A DNA stretch of 64,000 bases from positions 11,298 to 75,297 of the forward strand of contig JBNMKZ010000005.1 of assembly GCA_050874585.1 (NCBI GenBank). The letters are read 5' to 3'. The notes under the pieces were generated by a model that was not told the DNA's origin, ran no database searches, and saw only the letters and a list, made by a program, of their open reading frames with translations. Made by a program: the position numbers and the translations under genes. Below, piece by piece: positions 37,778-45,815 of this stretch. This DNA is from UBA1067 sp050874585. Its GTDB lineage: Bacteria; Verrucomicrobiota; Kiritimatiellia; RFP12; UBA1067. Numbering within the stretch: the stretch's first letter is position 1; each line of letters starts with the position of its first letter.

Positions 37778-38386
37778 TTATGCCTTGACCGGCTCAAAGG
37801 TCTCCTCAACGGCAACCTTCTCAACCTGCCAATACTCGGCGTCGACCTGGACCTTGCGGTTGAAGATCGAAACCTCAACCTTGAGTTTGCCCTTGTCGGG
37901 ATCCACCATTGTAACCTGGCCCGTCAAACCCATGAACGCGCCATCGGTAATCTTCACCGTCTCATCAACGCTGAAAGTAACTTTCGGACGGCTCACCTCG
38001 CCCGCGCCTGCCGGCCGATCGAGGAGGATTGCGTCCACTTCGCTTTTCTTCAGCGGCGCCGGGCGCTCGCCACCCACGAACCCAATGACACCGGGGGTCT
38101 CGCGGAGGAACTGCCACGTACGCGCATAAATCGCCTTGCGTCCGTTTTCATCAACGCCCTTGGCCTCATCATAGAGGGCGAGCTCGCAGAGAAGATAGCC
38201 TGGGAAGACCTTCTTCGTCATCGTGTGCTTCTTCCCATTCTTCTTCTCGGTCACGCGCTCCGTCGGAACGACACAGCGGCCGACGAAGTCTTCCATCCGC
38301 TCAATCTTGATTCGATTGACGATTGACTTCTGGGCCTTATTCTCCTGTCCCGTCAGCGTATGCAGAACGAACCACTGCTTCTCCAT
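37778..38386 (-). CDS. nusG: Transcription termination/antitermination factor NusG
   Basis: 202 residues. The N-terminal NGN domain (WFVLHTLTGQENKAQKSI, FPGYLLCELALYDEAK, RETPGVIGFVGG) binds RNA polymerase. The C-terminal KOW domain (ETVKITDGAFMGLTGQVTMVDPDKGKLKVEVSIFNRKV) couples to Rho or ribosomal protein uS10. It follows secE closely in the conserved secE-nusG-rplK-rplA order. Confidence 0.96.
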   Translation of the reverse strand: MEKQWFVLHTLTGQENKAQKSIVNRIKIERMEDFVGRCVVPTERVTEKKNGKKHTMTKKVFPGYLLCELALYDEAKGVDENGRKAIYARTWQFLRETPGVIGFVGGERPAPLKKSEVDAILLDRPAGAGEVSRPKVTFSVDETVKITDGAFMGLTGQVTMVDPDKGKLKVEVSIFNRKVQVDAEYWQVEKVAVEETFEPVKA

Positions 38387-38400
38387 TGCCAGAATCTCCC

Positions 38401-38604
38401 TTACGCCCCTGCGTGAACAATTTTGATGAAGAACTCAATCACCTTGTCGCAGACAAGCGTCGTCGCCGCAAGAATGAAAATGAAAGAAATGACGACCAGC
38501 GTGGACTCCCAGAGTTCACGCTTCTGCGGCCAAGTCACACGCTTCGCTTCAGCCGAAACGCCGCCGAGATACTCCTTCGCCTTCTTAAAGAAACTCATTT
38601 CCAT
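38401..38604 (-). CDS. secE: Preprotein translocase subunit SecE
   Basis: 67 residues with one C-terminal membrane helix. The amphipathic segment LGGVSAEAKRVTWPQKRELWEST just before the helix is the signature of SecE, which clamps SecY in the translocon. It lies immediately downstream of tRNA-Trp and upstream of nusG, as in many bacteria. Confidence 0.95.
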   Translation of the reverse strand: MEMSFFKKAKEYLGGVSAEAKRVTWPQKRELWESTLVVISFIFILAATTLVCDKVIEFFIKIVHAGA

Positions 38605-38612
38605 TCTCCGGT

Positions 38613-38686
38613 TGGCAGGGTAGGAGGGAATCGAACCCCCATAGGCGGTTTTGGAGACCGCTGCACTGCCATTGTGCTACTACCCT
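38613..38686 (-). tRNA. tRNA-Trp (CCA)
   Basis: Cloverleaf with acceptor AGGGTAG/CTACCCT, anticodon stem GCGGT/ACCGC and loop CTCCAAA, T-arm with GTTCGATTC, discriminator G and encoded CCA. It lies between rpmG and secE, a conserved position. Confidence 0.96.
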
Positions 38687-38697
38687 ATGAAATGCAT

Positions 38698-38847
38698 TTA
38701 CTTCGTCTCTTTGTGAGTCGTGCGCTTACGGCAATGCGGGCAGAACTTCACCTTCTCAAGACGCTCGGTCATCGTCTTCTTGTTCCGGGTCGTCGTATAG
38801 TTGCGGTTCTTGCACTCACTGCAAGCCAAAATCGCGAGATCACGCAT
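38698..38847 (-). CDS. rpmG: Large ribosomal subunit protein bL33
   Basis: 49 residues, too short to stand out by length but unmistakable: MRDLAILACSECKNRNYTTT at the start and CPHCRKRTTHKETK at the end. Two CxxC pairs (C-S-E-C and C-P-H-C) mark the zinc-binding form of bL33. It lies between tuf and tRNA-Trp in the conserved order. Confidence 0.95.
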   Translation of the reverse strand: MRDLAILACSECKNRNYTTTRNKKTMTERLEKVKFCPHCRKRTTHKETK

Positions 38848-38956
38848 TTTCTTTTTCCTTCAGTATTCGTGTGAGGACTGAGCCCGCCCGCCGCCCCGGT
38901 CGGCCACTTCCGGCCGGACCTGACGGGCAGGCATCCCACAGAAGACTTGCTTGTGA

Positions 38957-40168
38957 TTACTTGATCACCTTCGAAACCGTGCCGGCGCCGACCGTGCGGC
39001 CACCTTCGCGGATAGCGAAGCGCATCTTCTCCTCAAGAGCAACCGGAGCGATCAGCTTCACGGTGATCTCGACATTGTCACCAGGCATCACCATCTCCAC
39101 GCCTTCGGGGAGCTGGATGTCGCCCGTCACGTCCGTCGTGCGGATGTAGAACTGGGGACGATAGCCCTTCATGAACGCGGTGTGACGGCCACCCTCTTCC
39201 TTCGTGAGGACGTAGACCTGACCCGAGAACTCGGTGTGCGGGGTGATGGAACCCGGCTTCGCGAGAACCTGACCACGGGCAACGTCTTCCTTCTTCGTGC
39301 CGCGGAGAAGCGTACCGATGTTGTCGCCAGCCTGACCCTGATCGAGGAGCTTGCGGAACATCTCAACGCCCGTGACGGCCGTCTTCTGCGTCGGCTTGAG
39401 ACCGACGATTTCGACATCGTCACCAACCTTGACAACGCCACGCTCAACACGGCCGGTGACGACCGTACCACGACCTTCGATCGAGAAGATGTCCTCAATC
39501 GGCATCAGGAAGGGCTTGTCGAGTTCACGCTGGGGCTCAGGGATGTAGGTATCGAGAGCGTTCATGAGCTCGTCGATGCACTTGCAAGCCGGATCGTCCT
39601 TGCTCGTCGCCTGGGTGGCCGGATAGGCCGCGCCGCGAATCACAGGGGCATTGTCGCCATCGTAGTCGTACTTGGAAAGGAGCTCACGAACCTCCATCTC
39701 GACGAGGTCGAGCATCTCGGGATCGTCAACGAGGTCGCACTTGTTGAGGAAGACGACAATCTTCGGAACGCCGACCTGACGGGCGAGCAGCACGTGCTCA
39801 CGGGTCTGCGGCATCGGGCCGTCAACGGCCGAGACGACGAGAATCGCGCCATCCATCTGCGCCGCGCCGGTAATCATGTTCTTGACGTAGTCGGCGTGGC
39901 CGGGGCAGTCGACGTGCGCATAGTGACGGTTCTCGGTCGAATACTCGACGTGCGAGGACGCAATCGTCAGAATCTTGGTCGCGTCACGACGGCCGGCGGA
40001 CTCGGATGCCTTGGCGACCTGGTCGTACTTGATCTCTTCGCAGAGGCCCTTGAGGGACTGGACGTGCGTAATGGCGGCCGTAAGAGTGGTCTTACCGTGG
40101 TCGACGTGGCCGATGGTGCCGACGTTCACGTGCGGCTTTCCGCCGCGTTCGAATGTTTCCTTAGCCAT
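38957..40168 (-). CDS. tuf: Elongation factor Tu
   Basis: 403 residues. It carries aminoacyl-tRNA to the ribosome as a GTP complex. G motifs: GHVDHGKTT, DCPGHADYVKNMITGAAQMDGAILVV and NKCDLVDD. Switch I reads SSHVEYSTENRHYAHVD, slightly different from the usual ITISTAHVEYET. The end FAIREGGRTVGAGTVSKVI is typical. The ATG at 40168 gives the standard MAKETFERGKPHVNVGTIG-type start; upstream in-frame sequence belongs to the leader. It follows tRNA-Thr in the same transcript. Confidence 0.97.
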   Translation of the reverse strand: MAKETFERGGKPHVNVGTIGHVDHGKTTLTAAITHVQSLKGLCEEIKYDQVAKASESAGRRDATKILTIASSHVEYSTENRHYAHVDCPGHADYVKNMITGAAQMDGAILVVSAVDGPMPQTREHVLLARQVGVPKIVVFLNKCDLVDDPEMLDLVEMEVRELLSKYDYDGDNAPVIRGAAYPATQATSKDDPACKCIDELMNALDTYIPEPQRELDKPFLMPIEDIFSIEGRGTVVTGRVERGVVKVGDDVEIVGLKPTQKTAVTGVEMFRKLLDQGQAGDNIGTLLRGTKKEDVARGQVLAKPGSITPHTEFSGQVYVLTKEEGGRHTAFMKGYRPQFYIRTTDVTGDIQLPEGVEMVMPGDNVEITVKLIAPVALEEKMRFAIREGGRTVGAGTVSKVIK

Positions 40169-40220
40169 TTTCTTGACTCCTGTGAGTTGTTTCTTGTCTT
40201 CTATCTTTCTCCTTCCCAAA

Positions 40221-40296
<76 letters not shown>

Positions 40297-40320
40297 CTCT
40301 TTCGGGTTGGAAACTCGGAT

Positions 40321-40350
40321 AGTATACCAAATTTACACCCCGAAATGCAA
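40321..40350 (-). promoter_or_regulatory. Promoter of the tRNA-Thr/tuf/secE/nusG/ribosomal protein operon
   Basis: Minus strand TTGCAT (40345-40350), an 18-base spacer and TATACT (40321-40326), about 25 bases before tRNA-Thr. Confidence 0.65.
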
Positions 40351-40515
40351 GGGGATGTCGAATATTTTGCTATCCGCCCAAAAATGTCACTTTCTTTCGC
40401 AAATTATGGATTAGCCGCAGGCGTTCAACTCTCCAACGAAACGGCCGCTCCCATTTCGCGGCAAAACCACGCGGGATTCCCGTCACCGGCGCGCCCCGTC
40501 CGTCCGCCGTCCGCG

Positions 40516-42786
40516 TCAGTTTCGAATGTAGGCGCGGAAGAACGCCCCATCCGCACCCCCCGGACTGCCGCGCCAGACGTACTCATCGCCATCCCGCGAC
40601 ACGGATGCCGCAGCGAGCGGACGCCAGCCCGCCGACAAACTGCCGCTGCACTCGACCACAAGCCGCGAAACATCAGGCAAGTCGCCCGAAAAGCGTACGA
40701 CGGCAATCCCGTTCTCAACCGAAAACCCCCGTATGGAAAAGACGGACGACGCATCCGTCGGACTTGAACCCGCCAAATACTCCTGCCAGGCAACAAGCCC
40801 ATCCCCGTCCACATCCAGGTCGGGATTCCAGGCCAGCCCGTATCGGGCGTACCATGTGGACGGCACCTGTACGGCCAAAGCCGAGGCGGACGCGATTTTA
40901 AAGGCAGGCTCACCCTTCGTCAGAAGCAGGTCGTCCAACGCCACGTCGCCCTCGAATTCAATCTTCTCAAGGCTTCTCTTGCCCCCCTTGAGAGCCAAGG
41001 TTCCACACGGCTGTCCATCAATCCAGACGGAGCAAGTCGGCACCGATGCCGCGTAGTCGAAGTCCACCGCGATGCGCACCCACTCGTCCTCCTGAAAAAT
41101 GCGCGGGGAGAGCGTTGTCCATCCGACCAATCCGTCCTCACCAACCCGGCCGAAGACGAGCCGCCCCTCCGGGCTGGCCACAATCGTCCCCTGGCCCACA
41201 TCATCCGTTGTGGGCCACTCCTCAAGCCGAACGACCTGCACCATCATGTCCACCTGCTGCCGCGTGGTGGACGCAACCGCCGGGCACTCCCGCTCGGCGG
41301 AATCCCAGACCTTGAGGACACGCGTATGCGTCTCGCGTTGCATGGGATGGCCCGGGGGCGTTGCGGGCGAATAGTCCGCCGCGATTGTCACGCCCGCCCC
41401 GCGCCATCCGTCCAGTGCGGCGGCCTCGGTCCCGACGGGCTGCCGCTCAAACGAATCTGCCGCGAGCACCGGCGTTTCAGCCACCTCCGACTGGATGTTC
41501 CACGTCAACTTGTCATCGTTCGAGACGACAAATGACATTGAAGGACCTTCTCCTTCCGAAGGCGAATGCGCGGGCAGACGCCACTGCACGCTTGTCGCCC
41601 GCATCGCCCCATTGTTCGTGTAGGACACCGGATCGATTCCATCCCCAAAGAGTGCCACGCTGACGCGGTCGCCCGTCAGGAAACGATAGTTCGAACCTTC
41701 CACCGTCGCCCGCCCGAGGGCCGGCGTTCCGAAGTCCAGCGTCCGCACATCCAGCCCGGACAACACGAGCGGAATGAAGACGGAGTCCGTCTTCCCGTCG
41801 CCCGAATCCGTCAGCGTCAGAATTCCGCACTTGCCCTCGGCCAGCCGTGGACCGAGGCAAAGTCCCTCCACGTTCGACCAAAAAGTCTTGTGCTCACCCG
41901 GCCAAGCCGAAAAAAGATGAACTTTCTCCACGGCTTTCCAGTCGGATGCCACCCGCAGGCCATCCGTCAGGGACTGGACGTCCGTCGCCTGGGCCAACGC
42001 GGCAGGCGTGACCTGGTAGATGGAGAAGAAGAAGTCCGCCCTTAGAGCCGAACCGTCCTTTGAACTCAGTTCGCGCTCAAGTACCAGAAGCGAGCCGTCC
42101 GGCAGGGCGCACAAGTCCGAAACGCCGCGACGACTGTTGTTCCCGTAGGCCTTCGGATAATGCCACTTGTCTGTCGTGTAGGCATACATGGCCGCCAATT
42201 CCCACTGTGACCGAATCGTCCGCCGGGTGAACTTGACGAGCCGAACCGTCGTCCCGGCCGAGGGGGACGATCTCTCGCCGTCCACCGTGAGCGCCTCCTC
42301 GTTTGCCGTCCACATCGTCAGGCCATCTCCCGAAATCGTCAGCGACTCAAGACCGTAGTTGCTAACGTTCCTCATCATGACGGGCGGCAGTTCCAGCCGC
42401 TGAAGTGCCGCGCCGCCCGTTGGCGCAAATTCGAGAATTGCCCCCAGCCCCTCGTCGGCCACCCACAGGTTGCCACTCGCTGGATCGTAGGCAACGCCCT
42501 CAAGGTCGCCCGTGCCATTCAGGGGAATCCGCTCCCCAACGGAACAGCTGGCAATCGACAACCCGTCCGCCGCGAGTGCAATCGTCGCACGGTACAGGCC
42601 GCACTCGGCTCCATTATCCGCCACGACATAATAGTCGTCCCCGCCAGCATGGGTGATGCCGCTCAGGCCCCTCGGGGCATCGTCCGGCCGATTCTTGTAT
42701 TTTCCGAATTCAAGCGCAAGATCCGCGAAGGCCGAAGCCGCCGCCAGCAGACAACTTGACACAATTAGGCCACTCATTCTTCTCAT
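40516..42786 (-). CDS. Secreted phytase-like/esterase-like beta-propeller protein with LamG-like C-terminus
   Basis: About 756 residues with a signal peptide (SGLIVSSCLLAAASAFA). The N-terminal part (about 20-330) looks like the esterase-like phytase domain: PRGLSGITHAGGDDYYVVADNG, GDLEGVAYDPASGNLWVADEG and NYGLESLTISGDG. A middle LamG-like region (about 470-630) follows. A calcium-loop segment DVDGDGLVAWQEYLAGSSPTD (about 665) and a C-terminal beta domain common in PVC secreted proteins close it. Start at 42786 follows AAAGGA. The catalytic activity is not proven by motif; it could hydrolyse phosphate esters or simply bind them. Confidence 0.72.
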   Translation of the reverse strand: MRRMSGLIVSSCLLAAASAFADLALEFGKYKNRPDDAPRGLSGITHAGGDDYYVVADNGAECGLYRATIALAADGLSIASCSVGERIPLNGTGDLEGVAYDPASGNLWVADEGLGAILEFAPTGGAALQRLELPPVMMRNVSNYGLESLTISGDGLTMWTANEEALTVDGERSSPSAGTTVRLVKFTRRTIRSQWELAAMYAYTTDKWHYPKAYGNNSRRGVSDLCALPDGSLLVLERELSSKDGSALRADFFFSIYQVTPAALAQATDVQSLTDGLRVASDWKAVEKVHLFSAWPGEHKTFWSNVEGLCLGPRLAEGKCGILTLTDSGDGKTDSVFIPLVLSGLDVRTLDFGTPALGRATVEGSNYRFLTGDRVSVALFGDGIDPVSYTNNGAMRATSVQWRLPAHSPSEGEGPSMSFVVSNDDKLTWNIQSEVAETPVLAADSFERQPVGTEAAALDGWRGAGVTIAADYSPATPPGHPMQRETHTRVLKVWDSAERECPAVASTTRQQVDMMVQVVRLEEWPTTDDVGQGTIVASPEGRLVFGRVGEDGLVGWTTLSPRIFQEDEWVRIAVDFDYAASVPTCSVWIDGQPCGTLALKGGKRSLEKIEFEGDVALDDLLLTKGEPAFKIASASALAVQVPSTWYARYGLAWNPDLDVDGDGLVAWQEYLAGSSPTDASSVFSIRGFSVENGIAVVRFSGDLPDVSRLVVECSGSLSAGWRPLAAASVSRDGDEYVWRGSPGGADGAFFRAYIRN

Positions 42787-42848
42787 CTCGTTCCTTTCGC
42801 GTTCCCAACGGAATTCCGCCAGACAACGATTGCGCAAACTTGCCGAAT

Positions 42849-42877
42849 ATTATAGCCGATTCTCGTTTCCCCGACAA
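42849..42877 (-). promoter_or_regulatory. Promoter of the phytase-like gene
   Basis: Minus strand TTGTCG (42872-42877), a 17-base spacer and perfect TATAAT (42849-42854), about 60 bases upstream of the start codon. Confidence 0.75.
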
Positions 42878-43036
42878 TTGCAAATCTCACCGGGGAAAAT
42901 GGCACGGGCGAAAGGCATCCGCTGGGCACCAGACAAGCATCCCCCGGCAAGGATGTCCGTTCTCGCCGCGAACGGCAAAAGGACGCACACAAAATCTGAT
43001 GCCCATCGGAAGGAAACTTACTCCTGAGTAACTTTG

Positions 43037-43078
43037 GACTTACTGGGCAGTAAGTTTGGATTTACTGCCCAGTAAGTC
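43037..43078. repeat. 17-bp perfect inverted repeat with a tandem 22-base pattern
   Basis: Arms 43037-43053 and 43062-43078 are exact reverse complements around TTACTGGGCAG, with an 8-base loop. The same stretch is also a near-tandem duplication of TAACTTTGGACTTACTG. There is no T-tract. It lies in the gene-free interval between the pilus operon and the phytase-like gene. Confidence 0.75.
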
Positions 43079-43374
43079 TTCGTCTGATGCGCATCAGAAT
43101 CTTCCGGAATGCCGAGGACACCCTTCCGAGATGGTGAGCCGCACCTTTCCGCATGCCGAGGCGGCTTTTCCATCATGCCCGAAAGTGCCGCGCAAGACGG
43201 GCACGCGCAGAGTCTCCTTTGCCGAAAATAAACACATTTCGCCGCGATTCGAGCAGAATCACTCCTGTTCAACCGCCCGCGCAAGGGCCGTCCACGCCGC
43301 GTCCACGCGGCACTCCGAAAAGATTTTCAAGAATTTTCCGAAATGCACCCAACCTTTTTGCGGCTCCCCCTGTA

Positions 43375-43515
43375 TTGGTAGTTGAAGACGGTGAAAGCCG
43401 GCTGCCGATGGATTGAGCGGACTACCTCACCGCTCCCCTCTCGGGAACAGTCCATCGGCGGCGACACTCCTCAGTTTTTTCAGCTCTTCCGCCCCCACGC
43501 GGAAGAGTTCTTTTA
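43375..43515 (+). ncRNA. Possible structured RNA ending at a plus-strand terminator-like hairpin
   Basis: No reading frame convinces between about 42880 and 43527. On the plus strand, GCCGATGGA (43403-43411) pairs with TCCATCGGC (43451-43459) around a smaller AGCGG/CCGCT hairpin. Then a 9-bp stem (43484-43492 with 43499-43507) is followed by TTCTTTTATAT. A plus-strand terminator with no upstream gene suggests a small RNA converging on the pilus operon. I could not assign it to a known RNA family and found no clear promoter. Confidence 0.3.
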
Positions 43516-43527
43516 TATATATAAGGA

Positions 43528-43556
43528 AAGAAGGATGCCCCAAAGGCATCCTTCTT
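43528..43556 (-). terminator. Terminator of the pilus/secretion operon
   Basis: A 12-bp perfect stem (43528-43539 with 43545-43556) and 5-base loop, about 30 bases past the last pseudopilin stop, followed on the minus strand by TTTCCTTATAT. Confidence 0.75.
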
Positions 43557-43584
43557 CATTTTTGCCGCGCCCATTGGGCGGACA

Positions 43585-44706
43585 CTATTCCGCGTCAAGT
43601 TGGGTCGTCCAGTTGACGTCATACTCCGCCGCACGGTAGGTCTTGCCGGCGCAGTCGACGACACCGACGAATGTGCAGGAACCCGCCACACCCTGTCCGC
43701 CGGGTTTAATCCAAAAGAGCGCCAGATACTGCCGATAGTTCGTCTTGTCGTAGACCGGATTGTACGGGGCTTCGCCAAGCCCCAGCTGGTTGCGGACGCA
43801 CTCCGCGTTCTTGCCGATACCGAACGCCAGCAGTTTCGGGGACGGGGTCTTTTTGCCGCGTGAGGCCTTCGCCTCAACGAGGCTCTTCGCATAGGCCTCC
43901 GTCGGGGCACTGTTCGTCAGCCCGAGGTCGTATCCAAGGTCCTTGTAGATAGAGGATGTAGGAATGACCACCGCCACCGGCGTACCGTTCGTGACATAGG
44001 CGGGATAGAATGCGCTCATGTCCGGACGAAAGCCAGGGCCGCCGCCCTGAATCTCAAGTCCATCCCGCGAGCAGGCGATGCCCGTCCCGTTGTAGTTCTC
44101 GATAACCGCCGTGCAATAACCGCCGCGTGAAGAGCCGTAGGCCTGCGCCGTGGAGGGGTTGTGGTAGTAGAGCGTCGTAATGCCGGCGTTCTTGAGCAAC
44201 GCGACCTCCGTCTCCGTCAGGTAGTAGATGCCGAGGGATGAATAAAGCCCCGTCGTGCGCATCCCCTTATTCTTCTCCATCGCCTCCACGAGTTCGGGCG
44301 TACGGCCGCTTCCCTCGCCATTGGCGTTCAATATCGCCTGGAGAACCTTCCAGGAACCGTCGTAGATGCCCAAGCCCCCATTCACCGTCCGCGCATCACA
44401 GGCCGTCTGCGACCAGGTGCCGAAGTCGACTCTACCCTCGGATCCGAGACGGACACCATCCGCCGACACGTCAATGAGCGAATCAAAACCCTTGAACCGT
44501 TCGGCCGTGCCCTGCTCGACATGAATGGCATCGTAAGTGGCAAGCGCGTGGTAAATGCGCTTGATGTTCGCAAGATTCATCTTTTTCGCCTGAATCTCAC
44601 GGATGTTCCCATAGTTATGAATCCCGATGACCGCCACAAAGGCAAGAATCGCGATTACGATAATCAGTTCAATCAGTGTAAAACCACGCCGTCCTTCCGT
44701 CTTCAT
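43585..44706 (-). CDS. Type II secretion/type IV pilin-like prepilin (383-residue class)
   Basis: About 373 residues. A short basic leader (MKTEGRRG) is followed by FTLIELIIVIAILAFVAVIG, the prepilin cleavage site with the conserved Glu5, then a large extracellular domain. The C-terminal part (LLAFGIGKNAEC, YRQYLALFWI, CTFVGVVDCAGKTYRAAE) is shared with the neighbouring pseudopilin at 44806. The start at 44706 is chosen for the short leader and the upstream GAGGAGG; an ATG at 44736 is possible. It is much larger than typical pilins (about 150), suggesting a minor or cargo-bearing subunit. Last gene of the operon, before a terminator. Confidence 0.82.
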   Translation of the reverse strand: MKTEGRRGFTLIELIIVIAILAFVAVIGIHNYGNIREIQAKKMNLANIKRIYHALATYDAIHVEQGTAERFKGFDSLIDVSADGVRLGSEGRVDFGTWSQTACDARTVNGGLGIYDGSWKVLQAILNANGEGSGRTPELVEAMEKNKGMRTTGLYSSLGIYYLTETEVALLKNAGITTLYYHNPSTAQAYGSSRGGYCTAVIENYNGTGIACSRDGLEIQGGGPGFRPDMSAFYPAYVTNGTPVAVVIPTSSIYKDLGYDLGLTNSAPTEAYAKSLVEAKASRGKKTPSPKLLAFGIGKNAECVRNQLGLGEAPYNPVYDKTNYRQYLALFWIKPGGQGVAGSCTFVGVVDCAGKTYRAAEYDVNWTTQLDAE

Positions 44707-44805
44707 GGAATCGAATGCCTCCTCTTGATGAGTCATAGTTACCTACCTGCCTTTTTGAACGCCGCGTACGGTCCGGCGGTTCACCCGTTTGCCTTCCGCC
44801 AGTTT

Positions 44806-45786
44806 CTACAGTTCCTTGACGATCTGCTGGGCCGCCCGGACGGTGTTGCCTTCGCCATCCAGCACGCCAACGAACTCCGGCACAACCGACGCGGCCCCCG
44901 AGACCGTCCGTAACCTGAACAACAGGACATACCGACGATAGTAGTGCTTCGGCATAAAGGTGCCGAACGGCGCGGCATCCAGCCCCGCCCGAACGTTGCC
45001 GACAATCGTCGCCTCGTCCCCCAAACCGAAAGCCACAATCGGTCCGCCCGTCAAGGCGACATCTTCCTTCGCCTCGCTGTCCGAATATTCCGCGTCCGTC
45101 TCGTATCGCGCCAGCAGATCCTGTCCGCAGGCGCGGTAGATGGCGCGGCCGCGATTCGTCTTCGGATTGATGGCGGCGACATACATCTCGTTCGTCAGAT
45201 TGCGGATAACGCAGGCGGACTGCTCGGGGTCGAGTCCGTTGCGCACGGTCGGGATGCCGCCGTCATCCCCGATGCCGTAGAGACGGTACGCCGTCTGCGC
45301 CTCCTCATCCGCCAAATTGGCGTAAAGGTCGTGAAAGGCGAGGTGCCGCAACCCGAGCCGAAGAACCAGGCCCTCGACTTCCACCCGGCTAAGCGAATAA
45401 AGGCACAGGACATCCGTCAGGTTAGGCGAAAGCCCCCGATTGCGTTCGGCAACCGCTTCGGGCGGTGGCGTGCCAAGGTCAGTCGGCCCACGGTAGAACC
45501 CACCCGAAACCAAGTTCGTGACGATTGTCGCGCCAAACCCGTCACCAGCCCCGCGCTCGATTCCTCCGACCCGCGCTCCAAGAAGCGCGTCCAGGCGATT
45601 CAGGCGATTGCCCTCAATTGAAAGGAATCCCTCAACGCCGCGTTCGACCGCCTTCTGATTGGCAATCGACACCCGTCGGGCGGAGGACTCCTTGAGTCCG
45701 CCGACCTTGTTGACGGCCAAGGTTGAGATAATGGCGATGATGGCGATGACCATCAGCAGTTCAATAAGCGTAAATGCCTTCTTCAT
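44806..45786 (-). CDS. Type II secretion/type IV pilin-like prepilin
   Basis: 326 residues. The leader is only MKKA before FTLIELLMVIAIIAIISTLAV, a classic prepilin peptidase site. A long globular part follows, with DLGTPPPEA, YRLYGIGDDGG and the C-terminal block PIVAFGLGDEA, RRYVLLFRL, FVGVLDGEGNTVRAA that resembles the end of the next pseudopilin. It lies between the secretin gene and that paralogue. It probably assembles in the periplasmic pseudopilus or pilus tip. Confidence 0.84.
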   Translation of the reverse strand: MKKAFTLIELLMVIAIIAIISTLAVNKVGGLKESSARRVSIANQKAVERGVEGFLSIEGNRLNRLDALLGARVGGIERGAGDGFGATIVTNLVSGGFYRGPTDLGTPPPEAVAERNRGLSPNLTDVLCLYSLSRVEVEGLVLRLGLRHLAFHDLYANLADEEAQTAYRLYGIGDDGGIPTVRNGLDPEQSACVIRNLTNEMYVAAINPKTNRGRAIYRACGQDLLARYETDAEYSDSEAKEDVALTGGPIVAFGLGDEATIVGNVRAGLDAAPFGTFMPKHYYRRYVLLFRLRTVSGAASVVPEFVGVLDGEGNTVRAAQQIVKEL

Positions 45787-45815
45787 CTAATCCTCTCTTT
45801 CTTTTCGAATACCCG

